In this document: piece after piece, positions 1 through 8,110 of the stretch | Layout of the letters: the number at the start of each line of letters is the position of its first letter | How positions within the stretch are numbered: position 1 is the stretch's first letter | Assembly (NCBI GenBank): GCA_003158365.1 | Contig: PMIW01000219.1 | Span: 1-13,753, forward strand | Direction: 5' to 3' | Length of the DNA: 13,753 nucleotides | From: Ignavibacteriota bacterium | Lineage (GTDB): Bacteria > Bacteroidota > Ignavibacteria > Tepidaquicellales > Tepidaquicellaceae | Position numbers and translations under genes: made by a program | Notes under the pieces: generated by a model | Seen by the model: only the letters and a program-made list of their open reading frames with translations | The model's database searches: none | Told to the model about the DNA's origin: nothing

Positions 1-62
<62 letters not shown>

Positions 63-112
63 TGTTTTTATTTATTTATATATTTATTTTTATTATAATA
101 ATGTGAAAATAA

Positions 113-562
113 AAAACGAATAATAATTATAATAATAATAATTACAATAAGCAGACAAAAAAAGACGGGACAGTAAAACAGCAGGGCACAAGGAAGACAA
201 AATCACGTAACGGAAATAATAATACACGAAAAGAATCAGGGACTAAAAAAGATAATTCCAACGTAAATTCAAATACAAAGAAAGAACAAAGCTGGATTTC
301 AACAGGAAAAGAATCCACAAAGACCCGTAACACTAACAGCAATAACAGTTATAAAAGCAGTACCTCGAATAATAGTTATAAAAGCAGTACCCCGAATAAC
401 AGTTATAAAAGTAGTAACTCCAGCAACAGTTACAGAAACAGTAATTCCAACAGCAATAACAATTACAGAAGCGGCAATTCCAACAGTAGTCACAATAGCA
501 GCCACAGTAACAGCAGTAGTCACTCGAGTAATTCAAGTAGAGGCTCTAATAGTAAAAAATAA
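113..562 (+). pseudogene. Start-less Asn/Ser/Lys-rich low-complexity ORF
   Basis: A plus-strand frame is open for 149 codons after a TAA at 110-112 and ends at TAA 560-562, but contains no ATG, GTG or TTG. The predicted product is Asn-rich at its beginning, Lys/Thr-rich and basic in the middle, and then a nonapeptide repeat of the type NNSYKSSTP that degenerates into Ser/Asn/His. A GTG at 103 reads Met-Lys-Ile-Lys in the neighbouring frame and would join this frame if one A were lost from the six-A run at 111-116. The strong terminator 34 bases downstream argues that this is the 3' part of a gene that is, or was, transcribed. The frame could be a decayed gene, a gene broken by a homopolymer assembly error, or a slippage-switched gene. 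I do not recognise a family; low-complexity composition precludes a functional guess. Longer reading frames on the opposite strand here are antisense shadows. Confidence 0.5.
341..448 (+). repeat. 27-bp tandem repeat within the Asn/Ser-rich ORF
   Basis: Four in-frame 27-base units begin at 341, 368, 395 and 422. Each encodes a nine-residue unit of the pattern N-N-S-Y-(K/R)-x-S-x-(S/P). The first two units are nearly identical at DNA level and the last two have drifted. The period is a multiple of three and substitutions mostly keep the pattern, so the repeat was expanded as coding sequence. Beyond 449 the pattern survives only as Ser/Asn-rich sequence. Confidence 0.85.
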
Positions 563-595
563 AGTCATTCTTTATTCTTGTTGAATGTCTAAGCA

Positions 596-628
596 AACAC
601 CTTTAACGCAAGTTAAAGGTGTTTTTTA
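596..628 (+). terminator. Rho-independent terminator after the Asn/Ser-rich ORF
   Basis: A perfect 12-bp stem (596-607 with 612-623) is closed by a GCAA tetraloop and followed by a T-rich tail (622-627). It is oriented to stop plus-strand transcription from the left and insulates the porin gene that begins at 688. The reverse orientation has no T tract, so it is one-directional. Confidence 0.9.
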
Positions 629-650
629 TTATGGTAACAAATATTTGGTG

Positions 651-670
651 AACTAATTTTGACTAATTTT
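651..670 (+). repeat. Two tandem 10-bp copies upstream of the porin gene
   Basis: AACTAATTTT is followed directly by GACTAATTTT, one mismatch in ten, ending 17 bases before the porin ATG. It sits in the only leader available to that gene (629-687). A regulatory role is possible, but the sequence is AT-rich and a chance duplication is equally likely. A TTGACT at 659-664 has a TATCAT 16 bases on, but that pair would start transcription past the ATG and is not called as a promoter. Confidence 0.35.
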
Positions 671-687
671 CGTATTTTGTTATCATT

Positions 688-1770
688 ATGAAAAATCATA
701 AAATTATTCTTTTTAGTTTTATCTCTTTTATTTTATCAGGTAATATTAATGCTCAGGATTCGCTTTTTTCCTTTCTTCCTAAAAATCTTGAACTTCACGG
801 TTTTATCGATACGTACTATAATTACAATACAGACAAATCATCAAGCCCGAAGTTCTTTCCGTCCGTGTCCCCTTACAGAGACCAGTTCAGATTAAATATT
901 GCACAACTCTCACTCAGGTATAATTCGGATGAATTCAGGGGAAACCTTACTTTTCAGTACGGAGACATACCCGATGTAAACTGGGAGCCTTCAACAAAAT
1001 ATAAGTTCATTCAGGAAGCAAATATAGGCTTTACCCCGTTTAACAAATTCTGGATTGATGCGGGATATTTCCAGACACATCTCGGAGCGGAAGGATTTCC
1101 GCCGAATAATTTCCTTAATTCAAACGCGCTTATCTCCGTTGCTGAGCCAAATTTTCAGAGCGAGTTAAAATTCTCTTATGAGTTTTCAAATAAATTCAAT
1201 GCAGCGTTCCATTTGATGAACGGCTCTAACCTTTACGAAGATAATAACAAAAATAAATCAATCGGTTTGCAGTTGAATTATTCGCCGAAAGAAAATTTAC
1301 AGTTTACATATAATAATATAATAGGAAACGAAATCCCGTCAACAGACAATAATCCAAGGACAGGTTTCCTGCATAATTTTATTATCAGTTATTCACCAAA
1401 CGATAAAATAGATTTACTCGGAAATTTTGATATCGGGCACAGGGAAAAATCAAAATTAAACGATACCACTTTAACTGCTTATGCATACGGAGGACTTATT
1501 TCCGCCCGATATAAATTCAATAAAAAATTCAGCTCATCGTTAAGGTGCGAATATTATCAGGATCTCGATGGAATTTTATCAGGAGTTGTTTATGGCTCTT
1601 CAGGTGCAAAGGGAAACGGCTTTACTGTGGGAGCAGAATATAAGCCAATCGACTACGCATATCTGAGACTGGAATATTATTTTTTAAGGATGGACGCAAA
1701 CCAGAAAGTGTTTTATGATAATAATAATATAAGACACGAATTAAATTTATCTTTCGGGTTCGGATATTAG
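688..1770 (+). CDS. Outer-membrane beta-barrel porin (BBP2/OmpL-like)
   Basis: The 360-residue product is predicted to be an outer-membrane channel. Residues 1-22 form a signal peptide (basic MKNHK, hydrophobic core, cleavage after NINA before Gln-23). The remainder alternates polar and hydrophobic residues, rich in Tyr, Phe and Asn, as expected for beta strands. The start LHGFIDTYYNYN, the DQFRLNIAQLSL strand, the segment around DAGYFQTHLGAEG and the C-terminal strand HELNLSFGFGY resemble the putative beta-barrel porin-2 (BBP2) family. That family is known for outer-membrane placement; its substrate cannot be read from the sequence. The gene stands alone behind a terminator and converges on the DUF4175-like gene with an 18-base gap, where no terminator hairpin is evident. 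The ATG is the only sensible start because it precedes the signal peptide. Confidence 0.85.
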   Translation: MKNHKIILFSFISFILSGNINAQDSLFSFLPKNLELHGFIDTYYNYNTDKSSSPKFFPSVSPYRDQFRLNIAQLSLRYNSDEFRGNLTFQYGDIPDVNWEPSTKYKFIQEANIGFTPFNKFWIDAGYFQTHLGAEGFPPNNFLNSNALISVAEPNFQSELKFSYEFSNKFNAAFHLMNGSNLYEDNNKNKSIGLQLNYSPKENLQFTYNNIIGNEIPSTDNNPRTGFLHNFIISYSPNDKIDLLGNFDIGHREKSKLNDTTLTAYAYGGLISARYKFNKKFSSSLRCEYYQDLDGILSGVVYGSSGAKGNGFTVGAEYKPIDYAYLRLEYYFLRMDANQKVFYDNNNIRHELNLSFGFGY

Positions 1771-1788
1771 GATAGAAATAACAGAACA

Positions 1789-4700
1789 TTATTTTCCGTC
1801 CGACAGTTCCAAAAGATATTTCATAATCAAGGCTTCGTAATCTTCGGTATATCCTTCCTTTTGCAGGCGGAGAAAATCATCTTTTAAAGTGTTGATTGAG
1901 TTTGGACCGCTTATTACAACTTCGGGTGGTGATGTCCTGACGACATCTTCTCCGGGTTTTGATTCCCGCTTCTGCTCAAAATCTTTTTCCCTTTGGGAAA
2001 GCTGTGCATCCAGCATTCGTGAAAGTATCCTGTTCTGTCTTTCAATTAAGCGATTATCAACATTATAATCACTCATATCATGTATGGATTCCTGCATTTG
2101 CTTTTCTACTTCCTTTAAATCTCCGAGCAATTTTTCTCCCGATCTCTCTTTTTCTTTTTCGAATTCCTGATTTAACTGTTCGAGTGATTTTCTGATTTCT
2201 TCCTGTTGAAGCTTTAGCTTTTCAATCTGTACTTTTGTTTCGTTTTGCATTTCTTCCATACCGTCTTTACCGTCCTTTCCTGTTTTTCCGTTTTGCCCCA
2301 TTTTCTGCATCTGTCCGTTAAGAGCCTGTTGCATTGCAATTATCTTTGCAAGCTGCTGCATCAGCTGTCCAAGTCTTCCCTGCCCTTTTTGCATTCCGTT
2401 TTTTCCCTGCTGTTTCATCTTATCAACCATATCACCAAGCATCTTTGATGCATTGTCGAGAGACTGCTTTGCTTTTCCCTGATTGCCGAGTGCATCTTCC
2501 TTTTCCCTTTTTGACAAATTCCCTACTGCCTTATCCATCTTGTTATAAGCATTGCCAAGTTCCTTTCCGAGTTCAGGCGTCACCTGCATACCATCCTTTG
2601 TTGTTTCCATTAAATCATTAATATCCCCGGTCAGTTTATTTTTCAATTCGCTCTGTTTCATGCGCGATTTTTGGAATTCTTCATTATCACTTTTTTCTAT
2701 ATCGTCGGTTTTATCTTTTAAATCCTGCTGTTCTTTACTTAATTTTTCAAGTTCACTTTTTATTCTCTCCATATTATCCATCATTTTCTTGTTTATGTTT
2801 TGCGAATCCATAGCCGATTCGAGTGCATTCTGCATATCTTCATTCATTTCCTTCAAATCATCCAGAATTTCTTCCTGTGTTTGTTCTGAATTTTCTTTCT
2901 GTGCTTTCATAAGTTCATTCGAGGATTTCTGCATTTTGTTCTGTGGATTTTTCTGGTCCATCTTTTTATTCAGATTCTGCAAATCATTCGGACTAATATC
3001 TTCTTTCATTTTATTCAGCTCGTCTATCAGTTTTTTCAGTTGTTCCTTGAAATCCTGCGTCTGTTCTTTTATATCCTGCTGCCTGTTGGAAAGCGTATTC
3101 AATTTACCTGTTTCTTCTTTCTTTGTATTTTCGGTCTGCTTTTTCAATTCCTCCTGGCTCTTAGTGATATCATCCAGCTTTTGAGTCAGCTCTCCAAACT
3201 TCTGAAGATTTTCAATTTTCTGCATCAGCTTCATCAGCATGTCAATCTGTTTTTTAAAAGCTTCTTCATCAAAGTGATAATTCTTCATTTCCTCCCGCAG
3301 CTGGTTCAAATCGTTTTTCTTGAGCGATTCTAACATTTTCTTCATCATATCGCGGAATTCCGGAGTGTTGATTTTATTGAACATCTCCTGAAGCTTCATA
3401 AACTGGTCTAGCGTTTTCTCGCTGAGCATGTTTTTTTGCTGAAGATCATTCATACCCTTTTCCATTTTCTGCTGAGTTGCATCCATATTATTCTGAAGGT
3501 TTTCCATCCTGTTCTGCAAATCGAGTCTTTTCTGTGCATCATTTACTCCGAGTTCTTCAGTATTATTCTTTTTTAATTCCTTTATCTCTTCATTCATTTT
3601 CTTTATATCTTCCATAACCGCTTTCAGGTCTTTTTCAAGATTTTTTGTAATATCTTCAGTCTTTTTTAAAATCTCCGATAATGATTTATATGTCAGATAT
3701 CTTAATTCCGATTTACCGGTTTTTCCGCTGTTATCGGTTACTTCCATATAATATTCAATTACATCACCCGAATGAATATTCAGGCTGTTTATATTCCAGA
3801 TATACGGAACTTCAAGTTCGGTTGCATTAAGATTTTTAATCGGAACATTAATCGATGAATAATTCTGCGATGCGGATGAATTCGATTTTGTTTTTCTGAA
3901 AAACAGGTTTAATTTTGAAAACCCGTAATCATCTTTTATCCGTGCCTTTAATAAAATTTCTTTTTCCCCTTTTATAAAATAATTTTCATCCTGCGGTTCA
4001 ATTATAGTGATTTTCGGCGGTTCGTTTTTAATTAACCTAATTGAAAATGTTTTTTCGTTTTTGCTTTCGTTTCCTTTTATGTCCTTTAATTTAATCCTGT
4101 AATTTCCCTCCTGGTCGGCTTGTATTGTACCCGTTGCACCGTCACCCTGAACATTAAGATTCAGGTAAGTATCATTAAGCATTATTCCGGCCGATGAAAG
4201 GTCTTTACTCGATTTCAAATCAAATGTTAATTTGCTTCCCTCAATGCAATAAATATCCCCCTCGTTTTCATTAAGTTTTTTAACAGGCATACCTGTAAAT
4301 TCAGGAGGAGTAATTGTCACAAACAAATTCTTTAATATCGGGTAATCGGAAATTTTAATTTTGTATTCTTCCGAGCGTATTTCTTTATATTCCGCATAGT
4401 AAACCAAATCACTGCTAATATTATCTATTGATGCGTAAAAAGTATTTTCAGCCGATGCTTTTAAATCTTTCGAGTCTGAAAGAACTTCATACCCTTCGGG
4501 CGTAAATTGCTTCGTGTAAAATTCAATTTCGTTAATTTTTAAATCGGGTTTATTTGATTTTATTTTAATTGAAACATTGACTTTATCCCCCTTAAACGTC
4601 TCATAGTTCCCGGGTGAGATTTCAAATACAATTCCGAACTGGTTGTCGATGTAACTATACCTGTAATTTATAAATCTGCCGAGTGAACTGAAAAGAGTAT

Positions 4701-5265
4701 TCGGAATAATTGTAAAGCTTAGCACAATAAAGAAAACGGAAAGCAGAAAAACGGAAAACGGTTTCTTTAGATTCCTGTAATTTATAAAAGAAGATAAATC
4801 AACATTCCTGGTTTCCGAATCAATTTTTTCGAGATTGGACAATATAAGATTTTCCGAATAATATAGATTCTTGAATTCCTTTTTTCTCGTAAGATTATAT
4901 AGTGACAGTGAATTTACAATCGAGTCTTTTATGTTTACAAAATTTTTACCGATTCTTCCTGCAAATTTCAGGATATCATGTGAACTTATAGCACCAAATC
5001 TCTTAAAAAAATAATTTAACAAGAAATAAGTTAATGTAGTTAAAGATGAAAGTGTAAACAGCCAGAATATGATTGTCCTGACAGACGACTTGAAATGAAA
5101 AACAGATTCGAGAATAATTAATAAAAATCCGGCAATAATAACATAGAGTACGGAAAACAGTAAATTCTTTATAAAATTATAGACAAGTTCTTTCCTGTGT
5201 GCATTCGTGAGTTTTTTTTCAAATGCATTATATATAACTTCAGCCCTGGAAAATGTCAGATTCAT
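1789..5265 (-). CDS. DUF4175-like giant coiled-coil membrane protein
   Basis: This 1158-residue protein has three N-terminal transmembrane helices (about 35-54, 64-86 and 170-192). A beta-rich extracytoplasmic region follows at about 210-520, including Ig-like segments such as EPPKITIIEPQDENYF and KDDYGFSKLNLFFR. Then comes a very long Gln/Lys/Met/Glu-rich coiled coil (about 530-1075), with a Gly/Gln/Met-rich patch near 950-1000. The C-terminal stretch RQNRILSRMLDAQLSQREKD, followed by a Pro-Gly/Ser-Pro linker and a closing helix with QKEGYTEDYEALIMKYLLEL, is the part most like DUF4175 proteins of Bacteroidota and relatives. The family is uncharacterised; an envelope scaffold role is inference. 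The gene is monocistronic here: convergent with the porin and divergent from the protease gene across 175 bases. The ATG at 5265 has no clear Shine-Dalgarno motif. Plus-strand reading frames inside the coiled-coil region are shadows. Confidence 0.8.
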   Translation of the reverse strand: MNLTFSRAEVIYNAFEKKLTNAHRKELVYNFIKNLLFSVLYVIIAGFLLIILESVFHFKSSVRTIIFWLFTLSSLTTLTYFLLNYFFKRFGAISSHDILKFAGRIGKNFVNIKDSIVNSLSLYNLTRKKEFKNLYYSENLILSNLEKIDSETRNVDLSSFINYRNLKKPFSVFLLSVFFIVLSFTIIPNTLFSSLGRFINYRYSYIDNQFGIVFEISPGNYETFKGDKVNVSIKIKSNKPDLKINEIEFYTKQFTPEGYEVLSDSKDLKASAENTFYASIDNISSDLVYYAEYKEIRSEEYKIKISDYPILKNLFVTITPPEFTGMPVKKLNENEGDIYCIEGSKLTFDLKSSKDLSSAGIMLNDTYLNLNVQGDGATGTIQADQEGNYRIKLKDIKGNESKNEKTFSIRLIKNEPPKITIIEPQDENYFIKGEKEILLKARIKDDYGFSKLNLFFRKTKSNSSASQNYSSINVPIKNLNATELEVPYIWNINSLNIHSGDVIEYYMEVTDNSGKTGKSELRYLTYKSLSEILKKTEDITKNLEKDLKAVMEDIKKMNEEIKELKKNNTEELGVNDAQKRLDLQNRMENLQNNMDATQQKMEKGMNDLQQKNMLSEKTLDQFMKLQEMFNKINTPEFRDMMKKMLESLKKNDLNQLREEMKNYHFDEEAFKKQIDMLMKLMQKIENLQKFGELTQKLDDITKSQEELKKQTENTKKEETGKLNTLSNRQQDIKEQTQDFKEQLKKLIDELNKMKEDISPNDLQNLNKKMDQKNPQNKMQKSSNELMKAQKENSEQTQEEILDDLKEMNEDMQNALESAMDSQNINKKMMDNMERIKSELEKLSKEQQDLKDKTDDIEKSDNEEFQKSRMKQSELKNKLTGDINDLMETTKDGMQVTPELGKELGNAYNKMDKAVGNLSKREKEDALGNQGKAKQSLDNASKMLGDMVDKMKQQGKNGMQKGQGRLGQLMQQLAKIIAMQQALNGQMQKMGQNGKTGKDGKDGMEEMQNETKVQIEKLKLQQEEIRKSLEQLNQEFEKEKERSGEKLLGDLKEVEKQMQESIHDMSDYNVDNRLIERQNRILSRMLDAQLSQREKDFEQKRESKPGEDVVRTSPPEVVISGPNSINTLKDDFLRLQKEGYTEDYEALIMKYLLELSDGK

Positions 5266-5413
5266 TCTATATTATTTACTACTTTTTTTCCATTTTAGTT
5301 TCATATCTATAATTTATACAATAAGGTACAAGATTTCAATAAAAAAGCAATTCTAAAACGATTTTTCACTGTTTTTAGGGTCTTTATGAATTAGTTTTTA
5401 CGTTTAAAATCAC

Positions 5414-5421
5414 TATTTTTG
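5414..5421 (+). promoter_or_regulatory. Possible Bacteroidota-type -7 element (TAnnTTTG)
   Basis: TATTTTTG at 5414-5421 matches the TAnnTTTG -7 consensus of the Bacteroidota primary sigma factor. It would place transcription start near 5427, leaving a leader of about 14 bases before the TTG at 5441. The -33 TTTG partner is weak (only a TTTT around 5395). Equivalent matches were not found upstream of the other genes, so it is tentative. Confidence 0.3.
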
Positions 5422-5440
5422 TTAAATTTATTATAACAGT

Positions 5441-6049
5441 TTGAGATATCTGATTTTTGTCGCTCTTGCATTCGTTTTATGGTTTGTAATGTTTGTTTTA
5501 AAGCCTCTGAACTTCTGGGTAATGATGGCTTTTTCTACATCGGTATTGTATGCTATATCTATATTGTATTACAGGGACCAGCTTAACCGTGAAAACTTCA
5601 AAGTAACAGAAATCCTGATTGGTATTTCAAGCGCAGTAGTATTATATTTAATATTCTGTTTCGGAAAATTCATTCTGGATAAATACGGCATAATACCAAA
5701 TCACAATCAGAATATTTCATCAGTTTATGCAAACAGGGAGGCATTACCAAGCTGGATGGTTGCTTTATTACTTTTTTTTCCGATTGGATTCGGAGAGGAA
5801 ATGTTCTGGCGGGGTTACCTGCAAAGACTGCTTTCAAATAAATACAATAAATGGATAGGACTGTTTATTACCGTGTTCTTTTATACAGCCGTACATATTC
5901 CAACTATGAACCCGATACTTCTGCTTGCTTCTTTTTTAGTCGGAGTATACTGGGGACTGATTTTTTTATGGAGAGGAAATATTATTGCAGCGGTAATTTC
6001 GCATATGCTGTGGGACCCGTTTATTTTTGTGATTTTTCCGATTAAATGA
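5441..6049 (+). CDS. CPBP-family intramembrane metalloprotease (Abi/CAAX-like)
   Basis: This 202-residue, mostly hydrophobic protein carries the CPBP glutamic-protease/CAAX-protease signature. Motif 1 is EEMFWR (Glu-119, Glu-120, Arg-124). Motif 2 is YTAVH (His-152; family consensus FxxxH, here with Tyr). Motif 3 is HMLWD (His-188, Asp-192). About six membrane segments can be drawn. Family members cleave within or near the membrane; Rce1-type members process prenylated CAAX proteins, while many bacterial ones have unknown substrates or serve in bacteriocin immunity, so the target here is open. Translation appears to start at TTG 5441, since the first membrane helix begins immediately; an in-frame ATG at 5489 would truncate that helix. 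The prenyltransferase gene follows after 66 bases on the same strand and may be cotranscribed, since no terminator separates them. Confidence 0.85.
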   Translation: MRYLIFVALAFVLWFVMFVLKPLNFWVMMAFSTSVLYAISILYYRDQLNRENFKVTEILIGISSAVVLYLIFCFGKFILDKYGIIPNHNQNISSVYANREALPSWMVALLLFFPIGFGEEMFWRGYLQRLLSNKYNKWIGLFITVFFYTAVHIPTMNPILLLASFLVGVYWGLIFLWRGNIIAAVISHMLWDPFIFVIFPIK

Positions 6050-6115
6050 AAATTTATTAAAATTTAAATAAAACTTATATATAAATTCCATTGTTAAACA
6101 AATTAAAAATTAGAT

Positions 6116-7075
6116 ATGACGACTAAAAGTACTACTTCTTTACCAAAAGGTTTTAAATTGTTGATGATGGCTGTTAGGGCTTATGCCTTTCCCGCATCTA
6201 TTGTACCCATATTTTATGGCTCAATTTTAGCCGTTATACTTAACCCCAGTTTAAGATTCAATTACATTAATTTTTTCATAACTTTAATTGGAGCTGTAGC
6301 CATTCACATTACTACCAATGTTGTAAACGACATTTATGATTTCAAAAAGGGAATAGACAAGGAAGATAAAGAAATCGGAATTCCCCATGGTGGCTCGCAG
6401 GTAATTTCTATGGGACTCGTAAGCAATAAATTCATGAAAACTGTAGGAATAATATCTACGCTTATTGCAATCACAACAGGTGTATATCTGTATACTCAGG
6501 CAGGCAGCTGGATAATTTATCTTAGTATATTCGGTTTATTTTCTGCAATCTATTATACCGCAACTCCTTTTGCATTAAAGTACAAAGCGCTCGGTGATAT
6601 TCAGGTCTTCCTTTCATTTGGAACAGGCATGACTCTCGGATCATATATAGTTCAGACACATGAATTCTCCTGGATTCCGGTAATTTTATCAATTCCGTTC
6701 GGACTCCTAATAGATGCAATCCTACATTCAAACAACATCAGGGATATTAATTTCGATGGTCAATTCGGAGTGAAAACACTTCCGATTCTGATTGGTGAAA
6801 GACTTTCATTTTATTTCTATTATTTCCTGATTTTAGGTGCTTATACTTCTATAATAATATTTGTTATTACGGGCTTACTTCCGTGGTTTGCACTTTTAAA
6901 CCTCATTACTTTTCCTGCAGCATTAAAACTTCTTAAGATGTTGAAGAATTATCCGCAGGAAACAATGGCACGATACGAGCTCGGGACAAAACACAACGTT
7001 ATGACGGCACAATTCAATACACAGTTCGGTCTTGCACTCACAATAGGACTATTGATATCATTATTTTTCATTTAA
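6116..7075 (+). CDS. menA: 1,4-dihydroxy-2-naphthoate polyprenyltransferase (UbiA family)
   Basis: This 319-residue polytopic membrane enzyme is predicted to attach a polyprenyl chain to 1,4-dihydroxy-2-naphthoate, the membrane step of menaquinone synthesis. Both Asp-rich, Mg-diphosphate-binding motifs of the UbiA superfamily are present: NDIYDFKKGID (71-81, NDxxDxxxxxD) and NNIRDINFD (206-214). MenA-like features are the YYTATPFALKYKALGD stretch (146-161) and the loop with GVKTLPILIGE (218-228). Eight or nine hydrophobic helices are visible, and length matches the family. A different aromatic acceptor cannot be excluded because UbiA members share the motifs; no other men gene is in the window. 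The ATG at 6116 leaves a 66-base AT-rich gap from the upstream protease gene. The gene is closed by a strong hairpin terminator. Confidence 0.82.
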   Translation: MTTKSTTSLPKGFKLLMMAVRAYAFPASIVPIFYGSILAVILNPSLRFNYINFFITLIGAVAIHITTNVVNDIYDFKKGIDKEDKEIGIPHGGSQVISMGLVSNKFMKTVGIISTLIAITTGVYLYTQAGSWIIYLSIFGLFSAIYYTATPFALKYKALGDIQVFLSFGTGMTLGSYIVQTHEFSWIPVILSIPFGLLIDAILHSNNIRDINFDGQFGVKTLPILIGERLSFYFYYFLILGAYTSIIIFVITGLLPWFALLNLITFPAALKLLKMLKNYPQETMARYELGTKHNVMTAQFNTQFGLALTIGLLISLFFI

Positions 7076-7094
7076 ATTAGTACCAATTTTATTA

Positions 7095-7133
7095 AAAAAC
7101 CCTTGCTGCAAATAATTTGTAACAAGGGTTTTT
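7095..7133 (+). terminator. Probably bidirectional terminator between menA and the RING gene
   Basis: An 11-bp stem, AAAAACCCTTG at 7095-7105 with CAAGGGTTTTT at 7123-7133, is extended by further inner pairing (CAA/TTG). It is followed by T residues on the plus strand. Read on the minus strand it is also followed by a T run (complement of 7094-7099). It therefore fits the 3' ends of both convergent genes, menA and the RING/NTF2 gene. Confidence 0.88.
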
Positions 7134-7157
7134 TTATTATTCATTAGTTATTATTCA

Positions 7158-8003
7158 TTATTCAAAGTATTCCCTGAATATCTTCCACTTATTCCTGTTT
7201 TCTTCTCCCTTATAAAGTCTTAAAGTTTTTGTACCGGTTTCTTCTTTCTTGTCTGATGTATAAAGCTGTTTGAATGAAACATTTGCATAATTCGGAGAAG
7301 TCGAATCAATATTTATCTTAATATTACTAATCTTCAGATTTATTTTTTTGTAAGTGTCAAAAGTATATTGCATATGCTTTATCTTATCATCTATCCTGAT
7401 AGATTTTCCGTCTTTATCATAATAAATATAATCTTTATCCATAAGTTCCCTGTATTTAACGATATCTTTTCCTTCCCATGAATTTTCCCAGTCTTTAAGT
7501 ACCGTTTTTATTTTATATTCTTCCGAATTGAAATAACTGTTTAACTTTGTCAGTCCGAAATAAACAGATACAAAAAGCAGTATTGCAAGCATAGAAACAC
7601 TTGTAAAGGTAATAATAAAACTTTTTCTCTTTGTTTTAACGGTATCTTTATATCTTTTTTGAAATTCTTTTTCGAAGTTTTCCTTTTCTCCGGATTTATT
7701 GGCTAAACTGAATCCGCAAAACTTGCAAAAAACAGAACTCTCTTCTATTTGCTTTTTGCAGTTGGGACATTCTATCGATTTAACTTTATCTTCTTCATTA
7801 ATCAGCATCTGCTGTATATTCTCAACCGTCCTGTTACCAACATCATTGCGGTTCTTGTTCGTATTCGGATTGTTCTTGCATCCGTAAGTTGTACAGCCTT
7901 TGTTTTCTTCCCAGCATTCTTTATGATGCGGAGTATGGCAGTCCGGGCAAATAATTTTGTCGGCGCTTTCTTTAATATTTGTCTGACAATATGGGCAATT
8001 CAA
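7158..8003 (-). CDS. Membrane protein: prokaryotic RING finger, zinc ribbon, TM, NTF2-like
   Basis: The 281-residue protein opens with a prokaryotic RING-type binuclear treble clef (residues 3-42). Candidate zinc ligands are Cys-3, Cys-6, Cys-19, Cys-22, His-26/27, Cys-30, Cys-37 and Cys-42, and the segments HHKECWEENKGC and TTYGC resemble Prok-RING family 1. A second, four-Cys zinc ribbon follows (Cys-79, Cys-82, Cys-93, Cys-96). After a Lys/Arg-rich stretch comes one transmembrane helix (about 129-151). An alpha+beta C-terminal domain (about 163-281), with VLKDWENSWEGKDIVKYREL, looks like the NTF2/SnoaL-like Cds6 type. By the positive-inside rule the zinc domains are cytoplasmic and the NTF2-like domain extracytoplasmic (inference). 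In eukaryotes RING fingers recruit E2 enzymes; bacterial RINGs may only be binding modules. It is the last gene of the ubiquitin-like run, 107 bases after the E1-like gene, with a hairpin element between them. Confidence 0.82.
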   Translation of the reverse strand: MNCPYCQTNIKESADKIICPDCHTPHHKECWEENKGCTTYGCKNNPNTNKNRNDVGNRTVENIQQMLINEEDKVKSIECPNCKKQIEESSVFCKFCGFSLANKSGEKENFEKEFQKRYKDTVKTKRKSFIITFTSVSMLAILLFVSVYFGLTKLNSYFNSEEYKIKTVLKDWENSWEGKDIVKYRELMDKDYIYYDKDGKSIRIDDKIKHMQYTFDTYKKINLKISNIKINIDSTSPNYANVSFKQLYTSDKKEETGTKTLRLYKGEENRNKWKIFREYFE

Positions 8004-8018
8004 AATAATGAATAGTTA

Positions 8019-8102
8019 ATAATGAGTCCCGATTCACTACGTTCCCCGATAAATCGGGATACTGAAGAACGCACATCGGGATGCAAAAAACGCATAATGA
8101 GT
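8019..8102. repeat. Nested hairpin element flanked by 9-bp direct repeats
   Basis: Three nested complementary arm pairs are seen: TCCCGAT 8027-8033 with ATCGGGA 8075-8081, CGTTC 8040-8044 with GAACG 8067-8071, and CCCGAT 8045-8050 with ATCGGG 8053-8058. A perfect direct repeat, ATAATGAGT, lies at 8019-8027 and 8094-8102 on either side. It fills most of the 107-base gap between the E1-like and RING genes, is more GC-rich than its surroundings and has no coding sense. It could be a REP/MITE-like miniature element or a transcript-processing hairpin. It lacks a T tract, so a terminator role is unlikely. Confidence 0.7.
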
Positions 8103-8110
8103 AATAAGAG

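Noticed and set aside
341..448. A short CRISPR-like array
   Set aside because: The 27-bp units abut directly with no unique spacers and keep a coding frame, so this is a coding tandem repeat.
142..536. Three minus-strand reading frames of 66-74 residues over the Asn/Ser-rich region
   Set aside because: They are Val/Thr/Ile-, Cys/Tyr- or Phe-repetitive readings of the antisense of the AAC/AGT/AGC codon repeats; the in-frame 27-bp repeat and the terminator both fit the plus strand.
659..686. Sigma-70-like TTGACT and TATCAT boxes before the porin gene
   Set aside because: Transcription from them would start beyond the ATG at 688, which would remove the signal peptide start.
1959..3333. Several plus-strand reading frames up to 210 residues opposite the large coiled-coil gene
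   Set aside because: They are Ser/Phe/Cys-rich antisense images of Lys/Glu/Gln codons; the minus-strand frame is continuous for 1158 codons with recognisable domains.
5851..6045. A 64-residue reading frame within the CPBP protease gene and a minus-strand frame at 6522-6731 in menA
   Set aside because: Both are out-of-frame shadows of genes with complete family motifs.
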